DNA of 64,000 bases from Paludibaculum fermentans_A (GTDB lineage: Bacteria; Acidobacteriota; Terriglobia; Bryobacterales; Bryobacteraceae): assembly GCF_051172195.1 (NCBI RefSeq), contig NZ_JBPJAQ010000005.1, positions 186,001-250,000 on the forward strand, given 5' to 3'. The notes beneath the pieces were generated by a model. It had not been told where the DNA came from, ran no database searches, and saw only the letters and a list, made by a program, of their open reading frames with translations. This document shows positions 25,102 through 33,737 of this stretch, piece by piece. The translations under genes and the position numbers were made by a program. How positions within the stretch are numbered: the first letter of the stretch is position 1; the number at the start of each line of letters is the position of its first letter.

Positions 25102-26262
25102 ATGTCCCGTGAGCCGGTTCCCCCGCCTCCGCCCCCTCCCCCTCCTCCAATCATGCCGATGGCTGCTGCCCCTCCCGACTATTGGGCGGCCAACATTGGA
25201 GAAGTCTGTTGGGCGACTCGTTCCATTGGCAGGTCCACTTGCCCAAATGGAACGCAGCCGATGCACCACTACAGCCCAAAGATCGCTCGTCTCGGCAACC
25301 TGGGTGGCGAGGGATTGCTGAGAGGCCCGATGGCCACCGCCCCGGTGGCGCCCGCGGTGAGTATTCCCATGGTGGAGCGGTTGCTCACCGTGCTCGCATG
25401 CTGCGGCAGAACAGCCGATCCTCAACGGGTAGACCATGCGATTGCCGGTTGCACCATTCGCCAGTTTCGCCAGTATACGGAGCTTCAGCAACTGCACTTC
25501 ATTGACACCATCTGGGAGGCCAGTTGCGAACCCTATGCTTTCGACTGTGTCTGCGACAACATGCAGGACACGGCAGTATTGGCGGGGGCGCCCGCACCCC
25601 TACCGTCCTCGATGCGTCCGACAGGGGGCGGACCCCTGGCGCAGGGCGTCCCGGGGCCGGCCTTCCAGCGGTTTGGCGTCGGCTTCCGCATTGAGGGCTC
25701 TTCCCACGACGACGTCAACCGGGTGAAGGCAGGGGGTATGAGCCAGCAACGGCTCAGCGATGATTTCATGCTGAACCACCGAGGGATGCGTGTGGACCGG
25801 ACCGTGATCCGGACGGATCCGCGAGCACGGATCTGGACGGGGAATCACGACATCTTCAACGAAACGGCGGTGTGTGTCAGCCGCAGTCTATTTGGCGCAG
25901 CGGCGTTTCCTGAACGGAACAGCCGGGGCTGGTTCTATTTGTGGGCCATTAACTGTAGAGGGCTTCGAGGCTGCGACACCGAAGCACGTCAATTGCATAT
26001 GCCGCATGGCCCCTGGCACTGGCGCCCAGGCGAAAAAGCGTATAGGAAGATACCGTTCTTTCACGTGTTGGGTTACGTTCGGATCCAGCGCCTGAGCTGT
26101 GGACCCAACGGAGGGTGGAGGTTCCTGGTACCACCCTGGGCGAGTTGGGACGAGAACGCCACGACACCGCCAGAGGATGACCAGCGCGCTTATATGCAAG
26201 GCGAGCTGAGGGCCTGGGTGGGCCAGCATGAGATCTCGGATGCATACGACTTCGCCCACTGA
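25102..26262 (+). CDS. Putative ADP-ribosyltransferase, cholera-toxin-A-like fold
   Basis: The 386-aa protein starts at ATG 25102 with GGAAGG 8 nt upstream and opens with a run of ten prolines. A Cys-containing middle region (~90-150) precedes the key part, residues ~190-330. This can be aligned by eye with cholera toxin A1: FRIEGSSHDDVNRVKAGGM against YRADSRPPDEIKQSGGL (Arg196), AVCVSRSLFGAA against YVSTSISLRSA (Ser260, Ser262), WFYLWAI against YYIYVIA, and GEKAYRKIPFFHVLGYVRI against the catalytic glutamate region QEVSALGGIPYSQIYGWYRV (Glu311). These are the R-S-E residues of arginine-type ARTs. There is no signal peptide. Toxin, effector or housekeeping role is unknown. Confidence 0.6.
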   Translation: MSREPVPPPPPPPPPPIMPMAAAPPDYWAANIGEVCWATRSIGRSTCPNGTQPMHHYSPKIARLGNLGGEGLLRGPMATAPVAPAVSIPMVERLLTVLACCGRTADPQRVDHAIAGCTIRQFRQYTELQQLHFIDTIWEASCEPYAFDCVCDNMQDTAVLAGAPAPLPSSMRPTGGGPLAQGVPGPAFQRFGVGFRIEGSSHDDVNRVKAGGMSQQRLSDDFMLNHRGMRVDRTVIRTDPRARIWTGNHDIFNETAVCVSRSLFGAAAFPERNSRGWFYLWAINCRGLRGCDTEARQLHMPHGPWHWRPGEKAYRKIPFFHVLGYVRIQRLSCGPNGGWRFLVPPWASWDENATTPPEDDQRAYMQGELRAWVGQHEISDAYDFAH

Positions 26263-26518
26263 GGTCATGTGCGCCTGCATTGAGTGTTCGAACCCGCCGG
26301 CATTCCTGCCACGGCGACCGCGGCATGGATTGCCCCTGAGCGGAGACATCCAGGCAGTGACACGGACCGCCCACAGAAATCTTTGAGCGCAGAAGAGCCG
26401 ATAACCTCCTGACGACAGCGACGCTCCGCGCCGGCAGTGGCGACGCTATCCCGGATCGCTGTCCGTTTTGGGGAACGTCTGTTTCCCAGAAGTTGGAATA
26501 GAATGAGGCGGGGCGGTT

Positions 26519-29500
26519 ATGGTCAAGGGACTCTTTTTATCTCTAATTGTCGCGACTGGCTGTTTCGCACAAGCTTCGCCCGACTGGTACAGCCGTCCTC
26601 AATTCTTCTCCTATGGCGCATACTCCCGTCAGGAGCAAGCTTCAGGGATCCCCTTTACCGGCCAGGCCATCGGCTGGCTGGGCTACAACCCCGATTTCGC
26701 TGTGCCGGCACGTCGGGAAGTGGGCATTTTCCATTCGCAGGGCGGAATGTACTTCGGCATCATCTCCATGTCGAACCGGTTTGAGAAGCTGCCCCGGCCG
26801 GAGTGGGATGAATTTCGCATGCGCACGGTGAGCGGCGGCTACACCGATGAGGTAGACCATCTGGGTCTCAATTACACCTACACCATCTCCGCCAGGACCT
26901 TTCGGGAGGACACCATCGCCGCGGCGATGCGATTCATCGACCTGGGCGCCGATGGAATGGTCATCGATGATATCGGCTGGCAGATTGGAAGGATTGTGGG
27001 CAGCACGGGCAACAATGCCGGCTCGTTCGACGGGATCACGATGGCGGCCTTCCGTGCGTATCTGCTCGCTAAATATGAGCCGCAGGCGTTCCAGGAGCAG
27101 TTTGGCGCCGCGCTGGACAATTTCGACTTCGGCGCTTACATCCGGTCACAAGGAACACAGGCGACCTGGAACGCGCAACCTCTCACCGGATTGGCGCTGG
27201 ACTTTTACGTGTTCCGCAGGGAGGAATCCCGCAATTTCCTGCGTGAAATTGCGACACAAACAAAGACCTATGCGCGGGAGCGCTATGGCCGGGAAATCTG
27301 GATGTCCGCCAATGCGAACAACGACCCGGCGAGCTTCTTCTACCGCGATGTGATGGACATGAATACGTCGGAACTCTCCTACCTTCAGGGCCGGGACCAT
27401 CCTTTCATGGCCCTCGACATCAAGGCCGCCAAGGGCTGGAAGGAGCCGATGATTGTCATTCCCCTGGCGCTGGTGAAGGAGTGGGGCGCTACCCGCCCTC
27501 TTTCCAAACCAACGGTGAATCTGGAACGCCTGATCCTGGCGGACATTTATGCCTCGGGCGGGATTGGCGGAGCCCAGATGCAACTGAACCAAGGCTACGA
27601 GTCGGCGCAGGCTGTGGATACCGAGGTGGTCGCGCGGTATGCCCGCTTTATTCTGCAGAACCCCCAATTGATGACACAGCTGACGATCCCTAAACGGCTG
27701 GGGCTGCTTCAGGGCGCCTCGTCGATGCTGGGTAACATCGTCGCGACGCCGGGACAGGCGAATGCCAGGGACGGCCGAGATGCGTATACCGGCACGGCAC
27801 GGCTGCTGATCGATGGGGGCTTCAGCTATGAATCACTCTTCCTGCCCGACACAACATACTCCGACCTGCCCTCGCCCACTCCGCAGCAACTGGCCCGCTT
27901 CCAGACGCTCATCGCGCCGTCGCTGTTTGCACTAGACGACACGCAAGTTGCAGGCCTGCTGGGTTTTGCCGAACAGGGAGGCACTTTGATCATCCTGGGC
28001 GATTTCGGCACCAACGAGTCTGACCATTCGCTGGCGGCGCGCAGCGAACTGCGCGGCCTGCTCACCACGCCGGGAGAGATGCGCTTTGGTGCGGGCCGGA
28101 TCGTCTACAACCCTACGGCCTTTGGAGTGCAGTACCAGCGGCCGGACGCGGCCAGCCAGCGAACCGCTCGCGAGACCTTTCATGCGTTCCTGCGCGCTTA
28201 CACGCAACCGGAAGTAGAAGTTGCCGGACCCGCCGCCCTCTTCCGTGAACCCGGGGTTACCCCTTACTACTACACTGACCGGACCGGCACCCTGCTGGTT
28301 CACCTCGTCAATTACGACTACGACGACGAGACAGATCAGTTCCAGGGGAAGAAGGATCTCACGGTGACCGTCCAGGTTGGCGGGCAGACGATCGAAGAGG
28401 TGATTCTGAGAACCCCCGACTCGCCGCAGGCCCAGCCGCTTGTATTCACCCAGAATGGAGAAACGGTCACAACCGCCGTACCGGAGTTGGAGGCCTGGGC
28501 TGTGCTATCGCTGCAGGCGAATGCCGCTCCGCCGCTGATCACGGCCACAGCGCCGGCTCCGGAGATCGAAGTGAAGGCCGGATCCACGCTCGCGTTCAAC
28601 CTCGACGCCTCCGACACAGATGGGAATCCCCTCTCCTGCACGTGGACGGTGAATGGGGAGACTATCAGCAACTTCTTTGGGCCGGACTTCTCACTGAAAG
28701 TTCCAGCATCGGCGCGCACCAGTTATTCCGTGATGGCGACTGTTACGGACGGGACCCGCACGACACAGTATTCCTGGCTGGTCAGGATCCAACCATCGCG
28801 AAAGGCGCGGATTCTCTTCGACGAGACACACCAGGAGATCAACTCCATCAATCTTGAGGTGGCGAACCAGATCAGTCCCGGACACCCGGAGTGGGTGAGT
28901 TACGCGATGCTGGCTGAGATCCTGGGAAGGGAGTATGAAGTTGGCCGGCTGGCCGCGTCAAACCGCCTGACCAGCCCGGTGCTGCGGGATGTAGACGTTG
29001 TTGTCCTCGCGGGCGCGAGGAGCGCACTCACTCCGGCTGAACTGACAGCGATGCAGGAGTTCGTGCGGTCAGGCGGCGGAGTACTCTACCTGCTCAATGC
29101 GAATCCGAGCATGGCCCCGGCGGCCGAGTCTTTTCTTGGACCATTGGGGATCCGGCTGGATGCGGGCCTGCTGAAGACTTCCACCAAACCCACTACCAAT
29201 TCGTGCCTGGATTGCTTCTTCCTCACACGCCTCGAGAACCATCCTGCGATCGCGGTTGATGCCGCATTCGGCGTGAATTGGGCCGGGAGCCTAATCCTCT
29301 CGGCCGATGCGAAGCCGTTGGCCTGGACCAGCGAACTCGAGTGGCGTAGCGTCTTGAATCTCTCCACGCCTCAACCCGGCGAGCCTTTCGGTCCATTCGT
29401 CGTTGTCGCGGGGGCGGAGTTGGGCAAGGGGCGCGTGCTGGCGACGAGCGCGCGCACCTTTACTGACGACTTCCTCCGGGGTCTTCCCTATGACGGAAAC

Positions 29501-29599
29501 ATTGCGCTGTTCCGGTCTGCCCTGGCGTGGCTGGCGGAGCCGTTGTTGACTGAGCGGCCGGAACTGGTGGTGGCGGCAGCGGGCACGACGACCCCGTAG
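26519..29599 (+). CDS. Large secreted glycosidase-like protein with Ig/PKD-type and GATase-like domains
   Basis: The 1026-aa protein has a signal peptide (LFLSLIVATGCFAQA). Residues ~20-380 look like a TIM-barrel glycoside hydrolase (LGADGMVIDDIGW, IWMSANANND), followed by ~440-560 resembling the beta-galactosidase trimerisation/GATase-like fold (LLGFAEQGGTLIILGDFG). A PKD/Ig-like module spans ~690-770 and a second GATase-like region follows (~830-930, TAMQEFVRSGGGVLYLLNAN). It is probably exported and acts on or binds polysaccharide. Family number and substrate cannot be set by eye. Start ATG 26519 is immediately followed by the signal peptide. Confidence 0.6.
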   Translation: MVKGLFLSLIVATGCFAQASPDWYSRPQFFSYGAYSRQEQASGIPFTGQAIGWLGYNPDFAVPARREVGIFHSQGGMYFGIISMSNRFEKLPRPEWDEFRMRTVSGGYTDEVDHLGLNYTYTISARTFREDTIAAAMRFIDLGADGMVIDDIGWQIGRIVGSTGNNAGSFDGITMAAFRAYLLAKYEPQAFQEQFGAALDNFDFGAYIRSQGTQATWNAQPLTGLALDFYVFRREESRNFLREIATQTKTYARERYGREIWMSANANNDPASFFYRDVMDMNTSELSYLQGRDHPFMALDIKAAKGWKEPMIVIPLALVKEWGATRPLSKPTVNLERLILADIYASGGIGGAQMQLNQGYESAQAVDTEVVARYARFILQNPQLMTQLTIPKRLGLLQGASSMLGNIVATPGQANARDGRDAYTGTARLLIDGGFSYESLFLPDTTYSDLPSPTPQQLARFQTLIAPSLFALDDTQVAGLLGFAEQGGTLIILGDFGTNESDHSLAARSELRGLLTTPGEMRFGAGRIVYNPTAFGVQYQRPDAASQRTARETFHAFLRAYTQPEVEVAGPAALFREPGVTPYYYTDRTGTLLVHLVNYDYDDETDQFQGKKDLTVTVQVGGQTIEEVILRTPDSPQAQPLVFTQNGETVTTAVPELEAWAVLSLQANAAPPLITATAPAPEIEVKAGSTLAFNLDASDTDGNPLSCTWTVNGETISNFFGPDFSLKVPASARTSYSVMATVTDGTRTTQYSWLVRIQPSRKARILFDETHQEINSINLEVANQISPGHPEWVSYAMLAEILGREYEVGRLAASNRLTSPVLRDVDVVVLAGARSALTPAELTAMQEFVRSGGGVLYLLNANPSMAPAAESFLGPLGIRLDAGLLKTSTKPTTNSCLDCFFLTRLENHPAIAVDAAFGVNWAGSLILSADAKPLAWTSELEWRSVLNLSTPQPGEPFGPFVVVAGAELGKGRVLATSARTFTDDFLRGLPYDGNIALFRSALAWLAEPLLTERPELVVAAAGTTTP

Positions 29600-29692
29600 A
29601 CCCGGCGGACTGGGGGCTCTGGTGAAGGTTGGGCCCGATCCGTTGAAGACGCGCAGGCAATGGGTCGCACTGCTGAACTGAGTGGAGGCTTT

Positions 29693-29731
29693 GGGTGGGT
29701 ATCCGCTCACTGACGTTCACGGCTCCGTTTG
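29693..29731 (+). repeat. Dispersed repeat, copy 2
   Basis: Shares TATCCGCTCACTGACGTTC and CACGGCTCCGTTTG with the copy at 22422-22460; a third copy follows at 29837. Intergenic. Confidence 0.6.
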
Positions 29732-29836
29732 CGACTTCGGCTGGTTTGGCGGCGCGGTGGGGACCACTCCCTGACGGTCGTGGTTCGTTGCGTTTTGCGG
29801 TGGTTTGGCGGGCCGACTGGGTTGGGTGCGGTGGTT

Positions 29837-29877
29837 CGGTTGGCTATCCGACTCACTTACGTTCGCGGCTCCGTTGG
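29837..29877 (+). repeat. Dispersed repeat, copy 3
   Basis: GGTTGGCTATCCG then ACTCACTTACGTTCG and CGGCTCCGTTG. It keeps the same start as copy 1 (GGTTGGCTATCCG) with a few substitutions. Confidence 0.6.
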
Positions 29878-29988
29878 GTTGCGGTGGTTTTGCGATCCGC
29901 TGGGCCGCTCGCGGTTGCGTTGCAGGCGGTCATGCAGCGTGATAGCCTCGATTCGGACTAAATCATCTCAAAATCGAGGACATGTCGA

Positions 29989-30804
29989 ATGAACCGCAAA
30001 GCTCACATCGTTTGTTTCTCAATCGCGCTGACCGCACTCGCCGCCTTGAGCGGATGCTCCAGCAGCCCATCGGCTGATGAAGCGAAGAAGGCCGCGCCGC
30101 CGCCCTTCAAGATTCAGGGCAAGCTCCGGGTTCTGCCGCTCACGGGCTCGACGAGCGATTCCGCCCTCAATGGAGGCGGCGGCTCCGTGTTCGTTTGGGA
30201 AGGCATACAGCAATACCGGCTGTTCTCCAAGCGGACGGCCAACGTGATCGACGGTGACCAGTACATCGTCGAGGGCATCCACGCGCAAAAGATGATCGAG
30301 GAGATTGGGGACGTCGCTGGGGGCAAGGGCGGCTACCCGCCGCTGTCCAGTTGTGAGCGTGTCGTCAAGACGGCATGGCCCGGCATGTCTTTCGAGGAAG
30401 TCGATGTGAAGGCTTCGGCCTTGCGCGGCCGTATTTCGCGGTATCCCGCGCGGCCGATCCTGCTGGTGACGAAGATCCTGCACGTCTCCGCCAAGAAGGG
30501 CGACAAACCCATTGTGGACAAGGATGAGGATCTCAACATCGTCACTGTGCCGGCTGAGAAGCAGAAGGCGCTGCTGATTTCGGGCGTGGGCGTTCAACCC
30601 GCACCGGTTTGGGAGCCTGCCGGAGGAACGGTGAGCTGCAAGGTCATCATTGGTTCGGACGGGAAGATCTCGGAACTGGAAACCGGCGCGCAGCTTTGTG
30701 AAGCGGTGCCGTGGTCTCAATTCAGTTACAAGCCCCCGGTCCAGGGCGGCAAACCGGTAAAGGTGAGAACCGAGGTGGAAGTGAAATACGAGCCGCGGAA
30801 ATAG
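29989..30804 (+). CDS. Lipoprotein of unknown function (TonB-box-like C-terminal domain)
   Basis: The 271-aa protein has an N-terminal lipoprotein signal ending in the lipobox LSGC (Cys22), then Ser-rich and Ala/Pro linkers. The C-terminal part (~200-271, GTVSCKVIIGSDGKISELE ... YKPPVQGGKPVKVRTEVEV) resembles the TonB C-terminal/energy-transducer fold: a strand with VxVIIGSDGK and a final beta strand with PVQGGKPV. It is likely anchored to a membrane and may contact an envelope partner. No close functional family recognised. Confidence 0.6.
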   Translation: MNRKAHIVCFSIALTALAALSGCSSSPSADEAKKAAPPPFKIQGKLRVLPLTGSTSDSALNGGGGSVFVWEGIQQYRLFSKRTANVIDGDQYIVEGIHAQKMIEEIGDVAGGKGGYPPLSSCERVVKTAWPGMSFEEVDVKASALRGRISRYPARPILLVTKILHVSAKKGDKPIVDKDEDLNIVTVPAEKQKALLISGVGVQPAPVWEPAGGTVSCKVIIGSDGKISELETGAQLCEAVPWSQFSYKPPVQGGKPVKVRTEVEVKYEPRK

Positions 30805-30826
30805 AGCGGGCAAGAGATGCCGGCCA

Positions 30827-30865
30827 CAGGGGCGGCTCAGCGGCGACCGCGAGGAGCCGCCCCTG
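30827..30865. terminator. Bidirectional hairpin between convergent genes
   Basis: CAGGGGCGGCTC (30827-30838) and GAGCCGCCCCTG (30854-30865) form a perfect 12-bp G/C stem with a 15-nt loop, between the stops of the lipoprotein (30804) and the DUF1080 gene (30873). Confidence 0.65.
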
Positions 30866-30872
30866 CGGATGG

Positions 30873-31910
30873 TCAGTTGGGCAGGATCCTGCGCACACGG
30901 ATGTTGCGATAGCGGACCTCGGAAGCGTGGTGCTGCAGCAGGACAGGACTGTCGAACGCAAAGTCCACTGGGTAGCGCGCGGTCAATATTCCATTGAGCC
31001 AGTGCTCCACATGGTCGCCGGTCACCAGTAAGCGGGATTCGTTCCACTCACCGGCCGGCCTGGCGGCTGGTTGGGCAACCGGGACGACGCCGTAGAGGGC
31101 TCCGCTTTTCTGGCGGTCGTCGACGCGGGCTCCGGGGTCGCCTGCGTCGTCGGCCATCTGGTATTCCCAGCCAGCGGCATAACGGGCAGGTCCAAAGTTG
31201 ATCGTGTCGGCGCCGAACAGCCGGTACTTCACGCCGGAGTTGCTGCGCGCGGAGGCCATCCACTCCCACTTCATCTCAAAGGACCGATATTCGCGGTCGC
31301 TGCGCAGGTCGGCGCCCTGGCTGCCGGGCATCGAGATGAGGCAGCCCTCCGCGACGCGCCAGGATTGCCCCAGATCGCGTGCTCCGCCGAGTGTGAGCCA
31401 ATGCCCGGAGGATTGCCCGTCAAACAGGATCTCCCAGTCTCCGTCCTTCTTGAGAGGTTCAGCCGGAACGGAGCTGTCGAGCGCGGGGAGCGGCTGATTC
31501 AGAGTCTCGTGGACCGTGGCCAGTTTCCAGGACTGTCCCTCATGAACGAGAGTGTAGTTGAAGGCGCCCGAGGCATAAGCTGCGCCAGGGGTGGTATCCC
31601 GCCACAGGCCCACGGCCACCGCGACGTCGGGGCGCAGGAATTCCAGGTGACGGATGAAGTGGGCGAGCTTTCTTTGGTCCCCGGTCGTGCGTCCGAACAG
31701 ATTGCCCAGCCGGGTTGCGCCGGAACTGAAGCGAGTGGAGGAGGGGCGCGTCAGGGAAGCCAGGGTCTCGCGGCTGCCGTCCTGCCAAGCCGCGAAGTAG
31801 CGACTGATGGTGTCCCGCACTTCGCGTTCGGCGGTGACGTGATCCGCCGCTTGTGGAAGAGCAATATTCGTGAAAGCCAGAAACAGGAAAGCGAGGCGGC
31901 TCTGATTCAT
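30873..31910 (-). CDS. Secreted DUF1080 (3-keto-disaccharide hydrolase-like) protein with SnoaL-like domain
   Basis: I choose ATG 31910 since it begins a clean signal peptide (MNQSRLAFLFLAF ... PQA); a TTG at 31967 would overlap the toxin remnant. The 345-aa protein has an N-terminal SnoaL/NTF2-like domain (~20-135) and a C-terminal concanavalin-like DUF1080 domain (~155-345) with WEILFDGQSSGHW, MKWEWMASARSNSGVKYRL, WEYQM and HVEHWLNGILTARYPV. DUF1080 proteins act on 3-keto sugars or bind glycans in the periplasm. A truncated, frameshifted copy of the N-terminal domain lies at 32650-32960. Confidence 0.75.
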   Translation of the reverse strand: MNQSRLAFLFLAFTNIALPQAADHVTAEREVRDTISRYFAAWQDGSRETLASLTRPSSTRFSSGATRLGNLFGRTTGDQRKLAHFIRHLEFLRPDVAVAVGLWRDTTPGAAYASGAFNYTLVHEGQSWKLATVHETLNQPLPALDSSVPAEPLKKDGDWEILFDGQSSGHWLTLGGARDLGQSWRVAEGCLISMPGSQGADLRSDREYRSFEMKWEWMASARSNSGVKYRLFGADTINFGPARYAAGWEYQMADDAGDPGARVDDRQKSGALYGVVPVAQPAARPAGEWNESRLLVTGDHVEHWLNGILTARYPVDFAFDSPVLLQHHASEVRYRNIRVRRILPN

Positions 31911-31929
31911 GTTGGATGATTTGACCTGA

Positions 31930-32179
31930 TCATTCGGACTCACGGAGAAGTTGCGGGATTCGCTCAAAATGCCGGTCGCGCGTAATCAGGGTGAGATCGT
32001 GTTCCAGCGCGAGCGCGGCGATCCAAAGATCATTGTGCGGCACGATGGAATCCAGCCTTGAGTTCGCCTAGCACCGGGAGCGGAACCCAAACTTCCTCCC
32101 ACGTTCCCAGACGCTCCGCCAACCGGGCATCGCCCCGCAATAGATCAGTGAGGCGGTTCGTGCCGGCCGCGACTCTCAT
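31930..32179 (-). pseudogene. Broken VapC-like PIN-domain toxin
   Basis: The ATG at 32179 overlaps the antitoxin stop (ATGA), as in intact vapBC pairs. The first frame (32030-32179, 49 aa: MRVAAGTNRLTDLLRGD ... LPVLGELKAGF) is the PIN N-terminus, but the usual first catalytic Asp (xDTN) is Gly. It then stops. A second frame (to 31930) encodes the PIN C-terminus (HNDLWIAALALEHDLTLITR, with DRHFERIP). The middle of the domain is deleted and the halves are out of frame, so the toxin is inactive. Confidence 0.75.
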
Positions 32180-32430
32180 TTCCATCTATCCCGGTCAAGT
32201 TGCCGGCCGGCCGCCAGGATTTCATCGAATGCCGGGTCGGGTGTCCACTTGCCGACCAGGTCGGAAAAGTCGGCCCGGTTCCTGGTGCCGATGGCCGCTT
32301 CGCTCAACTCTTCGACAAGCATCTGATTGAGGCTTACTTTGCGTTTGGCTGCTTGGCGCCTGAGGATGAGGTCCACTTCGCTCGGCACACCGCGAATGGT
32401 GTACGGCACCACGGGTGCCTGCTTCTTCAT
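32176..32430 (-). CDS. VapB/FitA-type antitoxin (orphaned)
   Basis: ATG 32430 gives 84 aa with a ribbon-helix-helix-like N-terminus (VPYTIRGVPSEVDLILRRQA, with AAKRKVSLNQMLVEELSEAA) and a toxin-binding tail ending in DRDRWK. This is the pattern of plasmid-stability/FitA antitoxins. The adjacent PIN toxin is broken, so this antitoxin is an orphan. A perfect 8-bp inverted repeat lies immediately upstream and there is no clear Shine-Dalgarno, so the mRNA may be leaderless. A longer upstream frame to 32529 lacks coding features. Confidence 0.75.
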   Translation of the reverse strand: MKKQAPVVPYTIRGVPSEVDLILRRQAAKRKVSLNQMLVEELSEAAIGTRNRADFSDLVGKWTPDPAFDEILAAGRQLDRDRWK

Positions 32431-32457
32431 GCCTGCACGATAGCATGAAGTGCAGGC
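32431..32457 (-). promoter_or_regulatory. Palindromic candidate operator of the antitoxin
   Basis: GCCTGCAC (32431-32438) and GTGCAGGC (32450-32457) form a perfect inverted repeat with an 11-bp centre, directly abutting the antitoxin start. RHH antitoxins usually autorepress at such sites. An extended -10-like TGCTATCGT lies inside it on the minus strand. Confidence 0.5.
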
Positions 32458-32649
32458 ATCGACATGCGGACCGGCCTGCGCCTGCGGATCTACCTGAGAG
32501 CCCGCCGCCACCACCCCAATTCCCGCCACTTCTGCTGCAGCGCTGGCGACCCTAGCCGGGAACAGGTCGCGATTCCCTCTCCGGCCCTGCCTGAGATCCT
32601 GGTGGCTGAAGGAGCGGACGTTCAGGATATCGTGACCACGCTGCGTGGC

Positions 32650-32960
32650 TCAGCCTTTATCCGCATCGAGAGCTTCGACGAGCGCGACGTCGGGGCGCAG
32701 GAATTCCAGGTGACGGATGAAGTGGGCGAGCTTTCTTTGGTCACCGGACGTGCGTCCGAACAGGTTGCCCAGCCGGGTTGCGCCCGAACTGAAGCCGGTG
32801 GAGGCCGGGCGAATCAGGGACGCCAGGGTTTCGCGATTGCAGTCCTGCCAGGCCGCGAAGTAGCGACTGGTGGTTTCCCGCACCTCGTGTTCGGCGGTGA
32901 GGTGTTCCGCCGCTTGCGGCAGGGCCGGGGTCGCGAGACTGAGTAGCAGGAAGGTGAGAG
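32650..32960 (-). pseudogene. Truncated duplicate of the DUF1080-gene N-terminus
   Basis: The frame SRYFAAWQDCNRETLASLIR through LAHFIRHLEFLRPDVAL is nearly identical to residues ~25-100 of the gene at 30873-31910. The signal peptide (LTFLLLSLATPALPQAAEHL) is preserved in the sequence but its ATG is out of frame, and the copy loses similarity after RPDVA, with the whole DUF1080 domain missing. This is a partial duplication, now decayed. Confidence 0.75.
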
Positions 32961-33109
32961 ATCCCTCATTCCGGTGCAGAGTTTAGCGTGATTGGGCGGA
33001 TTGGCGAGATAACAGACGGCTGTTCGGCCATGCTGCGGCCGGCATGGCAGCGGCTCTGGATCGGTCCGGGTTTCGCCTGGCGGCCCTGCTCGCATCGGGT
33101 CTATGCGAA

Positions 33110-33646
33110 TCAGAGCGACTGCCTGTGCGCGGTCCCCTGGTGGAATGGCTGAGGGCGAGTTCGCCACAATGCGAAGAAGATGGCCACCAGAAACGCGTAT
33201 GTGGCTGCGAGAAGCCAGGGCGTCTCCCACGGGATTCCATCGAGGTGGACGGACGAAACCGGCCACAGAGGCTGGATCGCAAACCAGCCGCGGTGCGTGA
33301 CGATATCGACCGCGATATGAAGCAACCAGCCCAGTAGCTCCCACACCGGCCTCCGCGCAATGATCCATGCGGCCACAAAGACCAGAACGAAGATCAACAA
33401 ACTGTGAACGCAGTTGTAGAGTCCAAAGACCCAATCGAGGCGCGGCCCCCCAGGCTGTGGCAATAGAGTCGTCGTTGCGCCCGTCAGGCGCCACCAGATT
33501 CTCAAGACCGCTGGAACCGTAAAGCTGGCGAGGTCGGGGAAGACACCGAAGAATACCGCCCACCCCAAACGAACAGGCGCAGCCAGCCTCCGATTCACGA
33601 ATATTGCCGCAGCCGCCGTGTATAGCCCGTGAGCAACAATGTCCAA
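33110..33646 (-). CDS. Small integral membrane protein, possible YdjM/DUF457-type metal-dependent hydrolase
   Basis: I choose TTG 33646 (LDIVAHGLYTAAAA), with GAGGAG 11 nt upstream; the frame extends to 33727 but has no better start. The 178-aa protein has 4-5 TM helices and scattered His/Asp pairs (IVAHG, GVFPDLASF, NCVHSLL, LHIAVDIVTHRGWF) in the arrangement of membrane-bound DUF457/YdjM-type proteins. It lies 92 bp downstream of hisS on the same strand. Function unknown. Confidence 0.5.
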   Translation of the reverse strand: MDIVAHGLYTAAAAIFVNRRLAAPVRLGWAVFFGVFPDLASFTVPAVLRIWWRLTGATTTLLPQPGGPRLDWVFGLYNCVHSLLIFVLVFVAAWIIARRPVWELLGWLLHIAVDIVTHRGWFAIQPLWPVSSVHLDGIPWETPWLLAATYAFLVAIFFALWRTRPQPFHQGTAHRQSL

Positions 33647-33737
33647 TTTCCGCAGGACTCCTCGTACAGCATACAAATCCCCGGCAACAGGAGGAATGTG
33701 CTGCCAAGCAGCGCCTGAGAACGGCATTGGGTTGCTA

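Larger units (their letters stand above)
29600..29988. other. Intergenic region with G/T-rich dispersed repeats
   Basis: The 389-bp gap holds no convincing gene. The plus strand is strikingly rich in G and T and contains two copies of the dispersed repeat (29693-29731, 29837-29877) and a more diverged relative around 29760-29790 (CACTCCCTGACGGTCGTGG). The short frames here are repeat-derived. Confidence 0.6.

Noticed and set aside
26281..26295. GTTCGAACCC resembling a tRNA T-loop
   Set aside because: No acceptor stem, D-arm or anticodon arm can be drawn within 75 nt on either strand.
33000..33707. Minus-strand frame continuing the truncated DUF1080-like copy to 33707
   Set aside because: It is in a different frame from the SnoaL-like remnant, overlaps the small membrane gene and shows no family pattern.
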